A model generated the notes under the pieces. It was not told the origin of the DNA and did no database searches. It saw only the letters and a list, made by a program, of their open reading frames with translations. A stretch of DNA of 59,612 nt from Limosilactobacillus gastricus DSM 16045 (GTDB taxonomy: Bacteria; Bacillota; Bacilli; Lactobacillales; Lactobacillaceae). Location: contig NZ_AZFN01000014.1 of assembly GCF_001434365.1 (NCBI RefSeq), positions 1 to 59,612 of the forward strand, written 5' to 3'. A program made the position numbers and the translations under genes. Below are positions 40,396-49,273 of this stretch, piece after piece. Position 1 is the first letter of the stretch, and each line of letters starts with the position of its first letter.

Positions 40396-41577
40396 TTATT
40401 TGCGCCGACTATCTAAATATTTTTGAATCCGTTTCATGGCTTCTTGCAAGTCTTCCATTGAGGAAGCATAACTGATCCGAATATAACCCTCCGCGCCGGG
40501 GCCAAATGGCGTTGCGTCAACTAAAGCGACGGCTTGTTCGTAAGCTAGATTGTGAGCAAAAGTGGCTGTATCTTCATCGAGCCATTCTGGTAACTTGGCA
40601 AAGTAGTAAAAGGCACCTTCCGGTTTATCAGCCCGAAAGCCCATCTTGGTCATGGCTTCATGAACGAAGTTAGCCCGTTTGATGTATTCTTCGCGCATTG
40701 GCAAAGCATCGTCGATTCCGTTTGAAAAGGCTTCTTCACCCGCATCTTGAGTGGTGTAAGGAACCGTCGTGACGGTAAATTGATGGACTGTAATAATCTT
40801 ATCAATAATTCCTTCTGGGGCCGCCACAATTCCTAACCGCCAACCAGTCATGGCATGGGACTTGGAAACTCCATTTAAAAGAATGGTTTGTTCCGGCAGG
40901 ATTTCAGCGACTGAGGTGTGGGTCTTACCATAAGTTAATTCACTGTAGATTTCATCGGAAACCACGAAAATTTCTTTATCTCGTAAGACCGCAGCAATTT
41001 CTTCGATTGCTTCCCGACTATAAGTTTTTCCAGTTGGGTTTGATGGGAAGTTCAATAGTACCACTTTAACATGGTCGTGTTGAGCCAAAGTATCTTCAAT
41101 CATTTGGGCGGACAAGACAAAATCATTGGGTTCCGTGTTAACAAGGATTGGTTTCAGTCCCATCCCATTGACGATCGATAGATACATTGGCCAGATTGGG
41201 GTTGGCACAATAACTTGGTCACCAGGATTTGTAATCGCATATAAAGATGACCAGATGGCTTCCGTGGCCCCGACAGTTGCTAGAATTTGTGTTGGTTTGT
41301 AATTTAGGTTGTATTTAGTATTAAGGAAATTGGCCGCTGCCGCCCGGAGACCATCAGTCCCTGGGGTCGGTGGATAATGGGTGTGGTTATTGTCGATACT
41401 TGCCTTGGCAGCATCTTTAATATGTTGGGGAGTATCAAAATCTGGTTCTCCAAGGGTCAACTTGATGATCCCAGGGATTGAAGAAACTTCCTTGTTAAAA
41501 GAACGAATGGCGGATGGCTTTATATTAGCTAATTCTCGTCGCATGTTCTGTAATAAAGTTGTGTTAATGTCACTCAT
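40396..41577 (-). CDS. PLP-dependent aminotransferase (PatA/AraT type)
   Basis: A 393-residue class I aminotransferase. It has ATVGATEAIWSSLYAI near residue 103, NFPSNPTGKTYS near 175, VSDEIYSELTYG near 208, the PLP lysine in LNGVSKSHAMTGWRLG near 240 and an arginine in the C-terminal IRISYASS. Such lactobacillus enzymes act on aromatic amino acids or N-acetyl-diaminopimelate precursors. An aromatic role would complement TyrA, but the gene is separate. Promoter on the minus strand: TTTACA, 17 bases, TATACT. Confidence 0.85.
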   Translation of the reverse strand: MSDINTTLLQNMRRELANIKPSAIRSFNKEVSSIPGIIKLTLGEPDFDTPQHIKDAAKASIDNNHTHYPPTPGTDGLRAAAANFLNTKYNLNYKPTQILATVGATEAIWSSLYAITNPGDQVIVPTPIWPMYLSIVNGMGLKPILVNTEPNDFVLSAQMIEDTLAQHDHVKVVLLNFPSNPTGKTYSREAIEEIAAVLRDKEIFVVSDEIYSELTYGKTHTSVAEILPEQTILLNGVSKSHAMTGWRLGIVAAPEGIIDKIITVHQFTVTTVPYTTQDAGEEAFSNGIDDALPMREEYIKRANFVHEAMTKMGFRADKPEGAFYYFAKLPEWLDEDTATFAHNLAYEQAVALVDATPFGPGAEGYIRISYASSMEDLQEAMKRIQKYLDSRRK

Positions 41578-41661
41578 AAGCGCAGCTCCTTATAAAAAAA
41601 TTCCTAAATAGTTACAACTGATTTTAGTATAGATGAATGCCAGCATGTTGTAAATACTTTC

Positions 41662-41688
41662 GCGAACTTTTCAGAGAGAATTGTTCGC
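41662..41688. promoter_or_regulatory. Inverted PurBox-like pair
   Basis: GCGAAC (41662-41667) and GTTCGC (41683-41688) are inverted with a 15-base spacing, like the CCGAAC-core PurBox pairs bound by Gram-positive PurR. A further CCGAAC is at 41789-41794. They lie between patA and xpt. PurR control of xpt-pbuX is plausible but unproven. The rest of this roughly 400-base gap, apart from the riboswitch, shows nothing else. Confidence 0.45.
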
Positions 41689-41870
41689 CTTTGGAACCTT
41701 AATACAGGAAGATTGGGACAATGTTTCAGATGTTGTTGGTTAGATTCCGAAAGTAAAATATATAGTTAACTTGTTAATCGCAGATAATCCGAACAAAAAT
41801 CCTAATCTAATTAAATTTTTAGTTTTAAAATGAGATCAGGTTTGCTAATATTATTTATTGAACACAATAT

Positions 41871-42571
<701 letters not shown>

Positions 42572-42574
42572 TTA

Positions 42575-43858
42575 ATGCCATCAAAAGAAGTTTCGCATCA
42601 AAAAGCGGCCGTCTTAGGGATTCAACATCTCTTAGCCATGTATTCTGGGGCTGTAGCTGTCCCGTTATTAATTGGTCATGCTTTGAACTTTAATGCTGAC
42701 CAAATGACATATTTAGTGTCAATTGATATTTTTATGTGTGGCTTGGCCACTTTTATTCAGTTGATTCGGAATCGTTACTTTGGGATTGGTCTACCGGTAG
42801 TGTTAGGTTGTGCCATTCAGGCGGTCCAACCCTTAGAAATGATTGGGAAAAAGTTATCAATTGGGACCATGTATGGAGCCATTATTGTGGCCGGTCTGTT
42901 TGTTTTTCTAATTGCCGGTTACTTTGCTAAATTAAAACGCTTCTTCCCGCCTGTGGTGACGGGAACCCTGATTACCGTAATTGGATTGACCTTAATTCCA
43001 GTCGGAATTCAAGATATTGGTGGGGGTGATGCAACTGCCAAAAGTTTTGGTGATTGGCATAATTTATTATTGGGACTCATTACGGTGCTAATCATTATTG
43101 CCGTCCAAATTTTTACTCGGGGCTTTATTAGTTCTATTGCGGTCTTAATCGGCTTAGTAGTGGGATCGTTGATTGCTGCTTTGATGGGGATGGTTTCGAC
43201 TGATTCTGTCGCCCAAGCTGCTTGGTTCCATGTTCCAACGCCATTTTATTTTGGTTTACCGCATTTTGAATGGTCGTCGATTGTAACCATGATCATTGTT
43301 TCGTTGGTTTCAATGGTGGAATCAACCGGGGTCTTCTTTGCAATTGGTGATTTGTTACATCGCGATGTTTCGGCAGATGATCTCAAGCGTGGTTATCGGG
43401 CCGAAGGACTAGCCGTTATGCTCGGAGGGATTTTCAATACCTTCCCATACACTACCTTCTCGCAAAACGTAGGACTTTTACAATTAAGTGGGGTTAAGAC
43501 TAAACGGCCAATTTATTGGTCAGCCTGCTTGTTAATGGTTTTAGGCCTCTTACCAAAAATTGGCGCTTTAGTAACCATGATCCCAACGCCGGTGCTAGGG
43601 GGAGCAATGCTCGTGATGTTCTCGATGATTAGTGTGCAAGGGATCCGAATGTTAATTCAAGTTGATTTTGGTGACCAACGTAATATTTTAATTGTCGCAA
43701 TCTCTGTTGGGTTAGGCTTAGGAGTTTCCGTCTACCCAACCCTTTTTCAAGGATTACCAACCACAGTTCAATTATTGCTAGGGAATGGGATTGTGATCGC
43801 AAGTATTGTCGCAGTATTTTTGAATGTTGCTTTAAAGGGTCGAGATAGCTTGCAATAA
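42575..43858 (+). CDS. pbuX: Xanthine permease
   Basis: A 427-residue NCS2-family (nucleobase:cation symporter 2) transporter with about 12-14 membrane helices. Motifs: QHLLAMYSGAVAVPLLIG near residue 17, GLPVVLGCAIQAVQPL near 72 and the NCS2 signature around MVESTGVFFAIGDLL near 245. It starts 3 bases after the end of the xpt frame, and its GGGGAGG site lies inside xpt's last codons. Expression depends on the guanine riboswitch. Confidence 0.92.
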   Translation: MPSKEVSHQKAAVLGIQHLLAMYSGAVAVPLLIGHALNFNADQMTYLVSIDIFMCGLATFIQLIRNRYFGIGLPVVLGCAIQAVQPLEMIGKKLSIGTMYGAIIVAGLFVFLIAGYFAKLKRFFPPVVTGTLITVIGLTLIPVGIQDIGGGDATAKSFGDWHNLLLGLITVLIIIAVQIFTRGFISSIAVLIGLVVGSLIAALMGMVSTDSVAQAAWFHVPTPFYFGLPHFEWSSIVTMIIVSLVSMVESTGVFFAIGDLLHRDVSADDLKRGYRAEGLAVMLGGIFNTFPYTTFSQNVGLLQLSGVKTKRPIYWSACLLMVLGLLPKIGALVTMIPTPVLGGAMLVMFSMISVQGIRMLIQVDFGDQRNILIVAISVGLGLGVSVYPTLFQGLPTTVQLLLGNGIVIASIVAVFLNVALKGRDSLQ

Positions 43859-44040
43859 AAAAGCTAGAGGATGGAGAACATAGATTTGTTTCTCCATCCT
43901 CATTTTCTTTTAATCACCTTAGCAATCGCGATCAAAAAGCGCGCCCCACGAGTCTAACTATGAACTCGCGTCGGTCCGTTCCGTACCAACGTTCGTTCTA
44001 GTTTAGCCCTATGGAGCGCCTTAATGCTTTTTGATCAGCT
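43857..44040 (-). repeat. Structured intergenic repeat, copy C (inverted)
   Basis: Read on the minus strand from 44040: GCTGATCAAAAAGCA, GCGCTCCA, GAACGAACGTTGGTA, GAGTTCATAGTTAGACTC, TGGGGCGC, GCTTTTTGATC, then a terminator with arms GAGGATGGAGAA and TTCTCCATCCTC. Same order as copies A and B. It begins 4 bases after the VOC gene stop. Its terminal hairpin also serves pbuX on the plus strand (T-rich on both sides). Confidence 0.85.
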
Positions 44041-44044
44041 TATT

Positions 44045-44440
44045 TTATTTATTAGAATAAGTAGATATTTCTAACAGATTTTGATCGGGATCATATAAGT
44101 AGATTGATCGCATTTCACCTTCGGAACCATGTTTAACAATCGGTTCATCAGTAATGACATCGACATAGTAACTTTTTAAGTGGTGTAAGACATCTTCTAA
44201 TTGATCACCAACAATCATACAAAAGTCAGCTGCGCCGACCGTGGGGTGTTTGGCCACTAAGGGATTCGCGCGATCATTTTTTTGCAGGCGGATCAACTGA
44301 TGACCACAGCGTAATGTGACCACGTCGTCATTAGTTTGGTCATCAATGACCGGCATATCAAAAACCTCATGATAGAAGCGTTTACTAGCTTCAAGATCTG
44401 AAACAGTTAAAACAAGATGGTCGATTCGACGCATTTTCAT
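44045..44440 (-). CDS. VOC-family (glyoxalase/bleomycin-resistance fold) protein
   Basis: A 131-residue protein with two beta-alpha-beta-beta-beta units: MRRIDHLVLTVSDLEASKRFY at the N-terminus (metal His in DHLVL) and SIYLYDPDQNLLEISTY at the C-terminus (metal Glu). It is a candidate metal-dependent lyase, dioxygenase or thiol-transferase; substrate unknown. GAGGTG site. Copy C of the repeat forms its 3' UTR. Confidence 0.8.
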   Translation of the reverse strand: MKMRRIDHLVLTVSDLEASKRFYHEVFDMPVIDDQTNDDVVTLRCGHQLIRLQKNDRANPLVAKHPTVGAADFCMIVGDQLEDVLHHLKSYYVDVITDEPIVKHGSEGEMRSIYLYDPDQNLLEISTYSNK

Positions 44441-44524
44441 AATAATTCACCTCAACAATTGTATCTGTATCATATCACGAATGGTAAAATAAGCCTATTC
44501 TATTCGAAGAGAAGGTTAGCGCAT

Positions 44525-44890
44525 ATGAAGGATTGGTTTGCAGTGTTGATTGGCGGAATGGTTGGTGGTGGTCTCCGCTACGAATTATTCCAGTGGTGGG
44601 GTTCAATTCCGGCTACGACCATGGTTAATTTAGTCGGGAGTTTAGCTTTGGCATGGTTGACGACCGCTTTAATTAACCGTCATTCCGCACCACAATGGTT
44701 AACTTTAGGCATTGGAACTGGGATGATTGGGGCCTTTACGACTTTCAGCAGTCTTATGATGAATGCAGTTATTAGTGGGCAACAATCAATCATTTACGGA
44801 TTGTTAATTATCTTTATTAACCTGTTTGGTGGGTTGCTTTGTGCTGGATGTGGGTATTGGCTAGGAGGACATCATGTGGTTAGTCGTTAG
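44525..44890 (+). CDS. crcB: Fluoride channel subunit CrcB (1)
   Basis: A 121-residue four-helix protein of the Fluc/CrcB family. It has GGMVGGGLRYELFQ near the N-terminus, TMVNLVGSLALAW near 36 with the pore Asn, and GTGMIGAFTTFSSLM near 73 with the Na+-site/Phe-box region. It overlaps the second crcB by 17 bases; the tandem pair is probably a heterodimeric fluoride exporter. No fluoride riboswitch was seen upstream. Confidence 0.88.
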   Translation: MKDWFAVLIGGMVGGGLRYELFQWWGSIPATTMVNLVGSLALAWLTTALINRHSAPQWLTLGIGTGMIGAFTTFSSLMMNAVISGQQSIIYGLLIIFINLFGGLLCAGCGYWLGGHHVVSR

Positions 44891-45215
44891 TTGTGGGGCG
44901 GGGATTGGCGCACTTTGTCGCTGGCAATTAACTAACTGGATCAAGAGACTCACGCGGGTGAATTGGCCCTTTGCGACCTTACTTATTAATTGGCTGGGGA
45001 CCTTTATTTTAGGAATCTTAGTTACCCATCCATTAGTGCTAATTAACCAATCGGTGTTAACCAGTGGCTTTCTAGGCGGACTGACGACTTTTTCAACCAT
45101 GAATGTTGAATTAATAACTTTATGGCATGATCGCGTAGGGCAAGCTTTTTGGACCTATCTACTAGCTTCCTATGCTGGGGGAATGGTTTGGGCATTTCTC
45201 GGGATGATAATTTAA
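44874..45215 (+). CDS. crcB: Fluoride channel subunit CrcB (2)
   Basis: A 113-residue partner subunit: GAGIGALCRWQLTNWI near residue 6, TLLINWLGTFILGIL near 36 and SGFLGGLTTFSTMNVE near 61. Starts inside the first crcB (AGGAGG at 44862-44867 region), so translation is coupled. Fluc dimers are antiparallel, and paired genes often encode oppositely oriented subunits. Confidence 0.88.
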   Translation: MWLVVSCGAGIGALCRWQLTNWIKRLTRVNWPFATLLINWLGTFILGILVTHPLVLINQSVLTSGFLGGLTTFSTMNVELITLWHDRVGQAFWTYLLASYAGGMVWAFLGMII

Positions 45216-45259
45216 ATAATGTGAAGAAGTACTAATTGATGTCTCTTTTGATCAGTTTA

Positions 45260-45937
45260 TTACTGTGCATGGCGTTTCTTAACATTTTTACCAATCAAGC
45301 GTGACAACATGATTAAAACGATGATAATAATCGCGTAGATAATTAAACGTTTGAACTCACCGTTGAAAATTGCATCGCCCCCGAAAGCATAAATTAAAGA
45401 TACCGGTAAAACTCCTAAGCTCACCATGACTAAGAAATTCCGACGGGGAATTTGCATATTAACACAAGAGTAGTTAACTAAGACACTGGGAATAACTGGG
45501 ATCATATAGGCGACGGTCAAGGTGATCCAGGGATGATCACTGGATTGGAGCCGTTCCAACCAGCGGTTATGCATAAATTTTTCGGAAAAATCGATGTGGC
45601 CGATTAAAGCGGCTACTAACCAGTTCCCGGTCATATTACCAAACCAGTTAATGGCCAGTCCCCATAGCGGGCCGTAACATAATCCAGCAAAAATGCAGAC
45701 GATTGAATTTGACATGCCGGGAATGGCGTTCATTACCGCAATCATGATGTATAAGAAAATCATATCCCGGATACCATGTTGTTGGATTAAATCCACTAGT
45801 TCCTGGCGATTGGCGTCATTAGAATGTAATAATAAATTGATTTCGGGCAAGAAGTCATGGATAACTAGCCCTAACATGGCAATTACGATTAAAGTTGCGA
45901 TGGCAATTAGGGCCCGGTGACTTAGGCGTTGTTTCAT
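45260..45937 (-). CDS. TVP38/TMEM64 (DedA-like) membrane protein
   Basis: A 225-residue integral membrane protein of the VTT (SNARE-associated/DedA-like) family. It has an N-terminal helix, PGMSNSIVCIFAGLCYGPLWGL near residue 72, GNMTGNWLVAALIG near 99, IPVIPSVLVNYSCVN near 145 and a charged C-terminus. Family members act in membrane lipid or undecaprenyl phosphate handling. Its ATG overlaps the stop of the upstream DUF2075 gene by 4 bases. Confidence 0.82.
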   Translation of the reverse strand: MKQRLSHRALIAIATLIVIAMLGLVIHDFLPEINLLLHSNDANRQELVDLIQQHGIRDMIFLYIMIAVMNAIPGMSNSIVCIFAGLCYGPLWGLAINWFGNMTGNWLVAALIGHIDFSEKFMHNRWLERLQSSDHPWITLTVAYMIPVIPSVLVNYSCVNMQIPRRNFLVMVSLGVLPVSLIYAFGGDAIFNGEFKRLIIYAIIIIVLIMLSRLIGKNVKKRHAQ

Positions 45938-47166
45938 CGTGTCCTCCTTAAGAAAGTCTGATAATTTTGGTTGAGAGTTGTACGTAATAATGGATCATGG
46001 GCATAGAGATAGGTTCCGCGAACCCCGCGCTTCAAAATCACATTTAAAGCGTTCATGATCATTTGGCGTTTACTTTGCTCGATTTCAACTGGATTAGTTA
46101 AATCGTCCCGGCGTTTAAACATTTCGGTATCAGTTACTCGATCGAGATTTACTTGGAGTTGATTGGTATTGGGGATCTGACTAATAATGGGACCAATAAT
46201 GATGCCAGTATAATTAAGATCAAAGCCCTGACAGGTATAAATCGAGCCAACTTCATGAATGGTTTCGGGAATTTCCGCCCAAGGGGTACTGGTAAAATTA
46301 TATTGATCCCAAGGCATCTTGAATTGACCCTCGACAATATAGTGTTTACCACCATCAAGGGTTGATGGATAACCAGAAGTCGATAAGATGCGGGAGAGAC
46401 CGACTTTTTGATTACGTCGAAAAATAGCTTGGCGCATTAATTCGGCATTGTCATAGATGCGAAAATCATAGTGATCACGACTATTGTTAGGGAAGGGAGT
46501 GATTTCCCCCGCCGTGAATTGGTTAAACCAAGATAAGAGTTCATCACTGGCGGTCATCCGGAATTGGTGAGTCAGATAGGTTGATTGATGTGGGTATTGA
46601 TTCACAATCGCTTGAAGTCGTTCGGGCGTCCAAAAAGCTTTCATGCGGAGAACTTGGTATTGATCAAAGACAATAATGACAACTTTGGCATGCTTGATAA
46701 TCTCAATGAGTTGATTATCATGATAAAAATTATTGTAATGGTCAGCTTTAGACAACAATAAGTGAGCTTCATCAATCACGGCGACATCCACTTGTTCGCC
46801 CGTTTTCTCAATCTGGTTAATGAAAGAGGTCGGTCGGTAATAGTCTTTTTTAAGTAATTCTTTAAAGGGTCCTGCAATTTCTTTATAGACTTTTAAGACT
46901 TCGGGATGATTGACTAGAAAGACATTTTTACTGCCGTATAGGGGCGAGGAGTGATCAAGTCGAGCAGCAGCTTGGATTTGCTGAAACAGGTGGGATAAGA
47001 CGACACTTTTACCAGTGCCGGCGTCCCCATAAATAGTATAAATAGCCGGAGTATGTCTAGTCTGCAAATGGCTGATGGTGAAATCAATTATATTGGCTAC
47101 TAATTGTTTCTGGTCAGTCGTTAATGGTTTTAAAGGTGATAATTTCTTGAGTGCCGAATTTTCCAT
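45934..47166 (-). CDS. DUF2075 P-loop ATPase without nuclease domain
   Basis: A 410-residue protein homologous to the ATPase half of the protein at 456-2165. It has Walker A YGDAGTGKSVVL near residue 46, NVFLVNHPEVLKVYKEI near 85, Walker B VAVIDEAHLL near 128, THQFRMTASDELLSWF near 197, GSIYTCQGFDLNYTG near 310 and LKRGVRGTYLYAHD near 382. There is no GIY-YIG domain. It forms an overlapping operon with the TVP38 gene. Base composition is like its neighbours, unlike the A+T-rich paralogue. Confidence 0.8.
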   Translation of the reverse strand: MENSALKKLSPLKPLTTDQKQLVANIIDFTISHLQTRHTPAIYTIYGDAGTGKSVVLSHLFQQIQAAARLDHSSPLYGSKNVFLVNHPEVLKVYKEIAGPFKELLKKDYYRPTSFINQIEKTGEQVDVAVIDEAHLLLSKADHYNNFYHDNQLIEIIKHAKVVIIVFDQYQVLRMKAFWTPERLQAIVNQYPHQSTYLTHQFRMTASDELLSWFNQFTAGEITPFPNNSRDHYDFRIYDNAELMRQAIFRRNQKVGLSRILSTSGYPSTLDGGKHYIVEGQFKMPWDQYNFTSTPWAEIPETIHEVGSIYTCQGFDLNYTGIIIGPIISQIPNTNQLQVNLDRVTDTEMFKRRDDLTNPVEIEQSKRQMIMNALNVILKRGVRGTYLYAHDPLLRTTLNQNYQTFLRRTR

Positions 47167-47280
47167 AAGTCCTCCCTGATAACTCTTTTATTATACATGA
47201 ATATGGGTCGTCAGTCCTTGTCAATTGTAGTAGAATAATGGTGACTACTGAAATTCGAGAGAGAATCCGAGGTACTGAGC

Positions 47281-49056
47281 ATGAATTTACATCCTGATTA
47301 CTTATTAAACCGCGTGGAGGAACCCGAAGATATTAAGACCATGTCCATGGACCAATTAGAGCAATTGGCGGAAGAAATGCGGACGTTGATTTTAGAGCGG
47401 GTTTCGACGATTGGCGGTCACCTTGGTCCTGATTTAGGGATAGTGGAATTAGCGATTGCCTATCATTATGTTTTTAATTCACCAACTGACAAGGTCATTT
47501 GGGATGTTTCACATAATTCTTACCCTCATAAGATGTTAACAGGTCGAAAACTGGGTTTCATGGATCCAGACCATTATCAAGACATCTCAGGATTCACTGC
47601 CCCAGATGAGAGTGACCATGACTTCTTTAAGATCGGTCATACTTCCACTTCGGTTGCCTTGGCCGTCGGTGAGGCTGAAGCTCGTGATTTAAAGCAGGAT
47701 CCTAAGCATCGTAATATTGTTGCCGTGATTGGTGATGGATCCTTGAGTGGTGGTTTAGCCTTTGAAGCCTTTAATAATGCCTCTAAGGTCAAGGGCAACT
47801 TAATTATTGTCGTGAATGATAATGAGATGTCGATTGATGACAATCAAGGGGGACTTTACCAAGGATTAGCCGAACTACGGGCCACGGAAGGTAAATCACC
47901 TAACAATCTCTTCACCTTCATGGGTTTGGATTATCGTTACATTGAAGATGGTAATGATCTACCAACGATGATTCAAATGTTTAAGGATGTCCAAGATATT
48001 GATCATCCAATTGTCTTGCATATTCATACCCTCAAAGGGAAGGGGTATCAACCTGCTATTGATGAAAAATTTAAATATCATTGGCGTAAGGCCTTTGATC
48101 CAGCGACGGGGGAGGATCGTCAAGCTCCCGCTCAGGAATCTTATAATCAAGCTGTCGTTAAAGAATTATTAGCAGAAATCGATGAAGGACATGAGATTGC
48201 AGCGATTAATGCGGCAATTCCGGGTGCCTTTGGCTTGAAGGACTTCCAAGCAGCCCAACCGGATCGCTATTTTGACGTGGGGATCGCCGAACAAGCTTCA
48301 ATTACGACGGCGGTTGGGATGGCTGAAGCCGGTATCCGGCCAGTAGTCTTTGAAAATTCTACCTTCTTGCAACGGGGATTGGATCAATTGATCCATGATG
48401 TGGCTTTAAATAGTTCACCAATCGTGATGGTTGTAGTAAATGGTTCAATTTCTTCACAATCAGCCACTCACCAGGGGACCTTTGATATTTCTTATATTTC
48501 ATCCTTACCAAATATCGAATATTTGGCGCCAACAAGCGTGGAAGAAATGGTTTCGATGCTTCGCTGGGCGATTCATCAACAAGATGTACCCGTGGTTATT
48601 CGCCAACCAGCTCATGAATTATTACATCGGCCAGCGACTACCAATGATTATGATGAAGTTAAATACGAAATTGCTCATCAAGGTCAAGATGTTGCATTAA
48701 TGGCCGTTGGCGGTTTCTGGAAATTAGGTGAACAAGTCCAAGCACAGCTTAAGGAAAAGCTTAATATTGATGCGACTTTAATCAATCCGATTTCAGTGAC
48801 AAACTTAGATTATGAGACACTCCACCATTTGCCAGAACAACATGATGTGGTGGTTACGATTGAAGATGGAAATCTGAGTGGGGGCTTTGGCGAAACCATC
48901 GCCCGTTACTTTGGACCGACGAACGTCAAAGTCTTATCCTTTGGGGCGCCACGTGAATTTGCGGATGCGGTACCGTTGGATGTTTTGTATAACCAATATC
49001 ACTTAACGCCGCAACAAATCGTTGATGATATTCAACGGGTAGTCCATACCTTCTAA
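47281..49056 (+). CDS. dxs: 1-deoxy-D-xylulose-5-phosphate synthase (DXS-type transketolase)
   Basis: A 591-residue TPP enzyme. It has GGHLGPDLGIVELAIAYHYVF near residue 46, WDVSHNSYPHK near 79, GHTSTSVALAVGEA near 120, the TPP-binding GDGSLSGGLAFEAFNNA to NDNEMSID stretch near 150-183 and a transketolase pyrimidine domain with FDVGIAEQASITTAVGMAEAG near 335. It joins pyruvate and glyceraldehyde-3-phosphate to DXP. Other isoprenoid (MEP) genes are not nearby, so DXP may serve thiazole or another pathway; a related acyloin-forming role is possible. Confidence 0.8.
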   Translation: MNLHPDYLLNRVEEPEDIKTMSMDQLEQLAEEMRTLILERVSTIGGHLGPDLGIVELAIAYHYVFNSPTDKVIWDVSHNSYPHKMLTGRKLGFMDPDHYQDISGFTAPDESDHDFFKIGHTSTSVALAVGEAEARDLKQDPKHRNIVAVIGDGSLSGGLAFEAFNNASKVKGNLIIVVNDNEMSIDDNQGGLYQGLAELRATEGKSPNNLFTFMGLDYRYIEDGNDLPTMIQMFKDVQDIDHPIVLHIHTLKGKGYQPAIDEKFKYHWRKAFDPATGEDRQAPAQESYNQAVVKELLAEIDEGHEIAAINAAIPGAFGLKDFQAAQPDRYFDVGIAEQASITTAVGMAEAGIRPVVFENSTFLQRGLDQLIHDVALNSSPIVMVVVNGSISSQSATHQGTFDISYISSLPNIEYLAPTSVEEMVSMLRWAIHQQDVPVVIRQPAHELLHRPATTNDYDEVKYEIAHQGQDVALMAVGGFWKLGEQVQAQLKEKLNIDATLINPISVTNLDYETLHHLPEQHDVVVTIEDGNLSGGFGETIARYFGPTNVKVLSFGAPREFADAVPLDVLYNQYHLTPQQIVDDIQRVVHTF

Positions 49057-49065
49057 TCAGGAAAT

Positions 49066-49094
49066 TTGCAGGTTGATATTTGGTGTGCTAAAAT
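49066..49094 (+). promoter_or_regulatory. Promoter of the Ser/Thr-leader permease transcript
   Basis: TTGCAG, 17-base spacer, TAAAAT, 10 bases after the dxs stop and 26 bases before the leader ATG. Confidence 0.6.
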
Positions 49095-49120
49095 AACTTA
49101 GATTTTTAAGGAGGATAGTA

Positions 49121-49180
49121 ATGTTAATTAATTTAAAATCAACTGAAGTCCTTTCCTCCACCACGACCAGAAAATTTTAA
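49121..49180 (+). CDS. Leader peptide with Ser-Ser-Thr-Thr-Thr run (attenuation)
   Basis: A 19-residue ORF, MLINLKSTEVLSSTTTRKF, with a strong AAGGAGG 6 bases before the ATG. Codons 12-16 read TCC TCC ACC ACG ACC. The Thr codons lie inside arm 1 of the attenuator (49161-49168), the classical arrangement. It predicts that the permease is induced by low charged tRNA-Thr (and/or tRNA-Ser). Confidence 0.78.
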   Translation: MLINLKSTEVLSSTTTRKF

Positions 49181-49243
49181 TGGGCGTGGGTTTTGAAATT
49201 GAGAATTCAAAAAACCAGTCCATTGAGGTGGGCTGGTTTTTTA
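49161..49243 (+). promoter_or_regulatory. Attenuator upstream of the APC permease
   Basis: Arm 1 CCACGACC (49161-49168) overlaps Thr codons and pairs with arm 2 GGGCGTGG (49182-49189). Arm 2's GGTTTTGAA (49189-49197) can instead pair with arm 3 TTCAAAAAACC (49206-49216). Arm 3-4, AAAAAACCAGTCCA (49209-49222) with TGGGCTGGTTTTTT (49229-49242), is the terminator, with a 14-base stem and one G-U. A ribosome held at the Thr codons would hide arm 1, free arm 2 and prevent termination. Confidence 0.78.
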
Positions 49244-49273
49244 GGGTCAAAATTAAGGAGAGTAGTAGTATTT

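Noticed and set aside
44441-44524. Fluoride riboswitch ahead of crcB
   Set aside because: The short leader lacks the conserved motif and pseudoknot segments of the crcB riboswitch.
49193-49273. Upstream in-frame start for the APC permease
   Set aside because: The extension would translate through the attenuator terminator. AAGGAG upstream of ATG 49274 and the family's N-terminus fit the shorter form.
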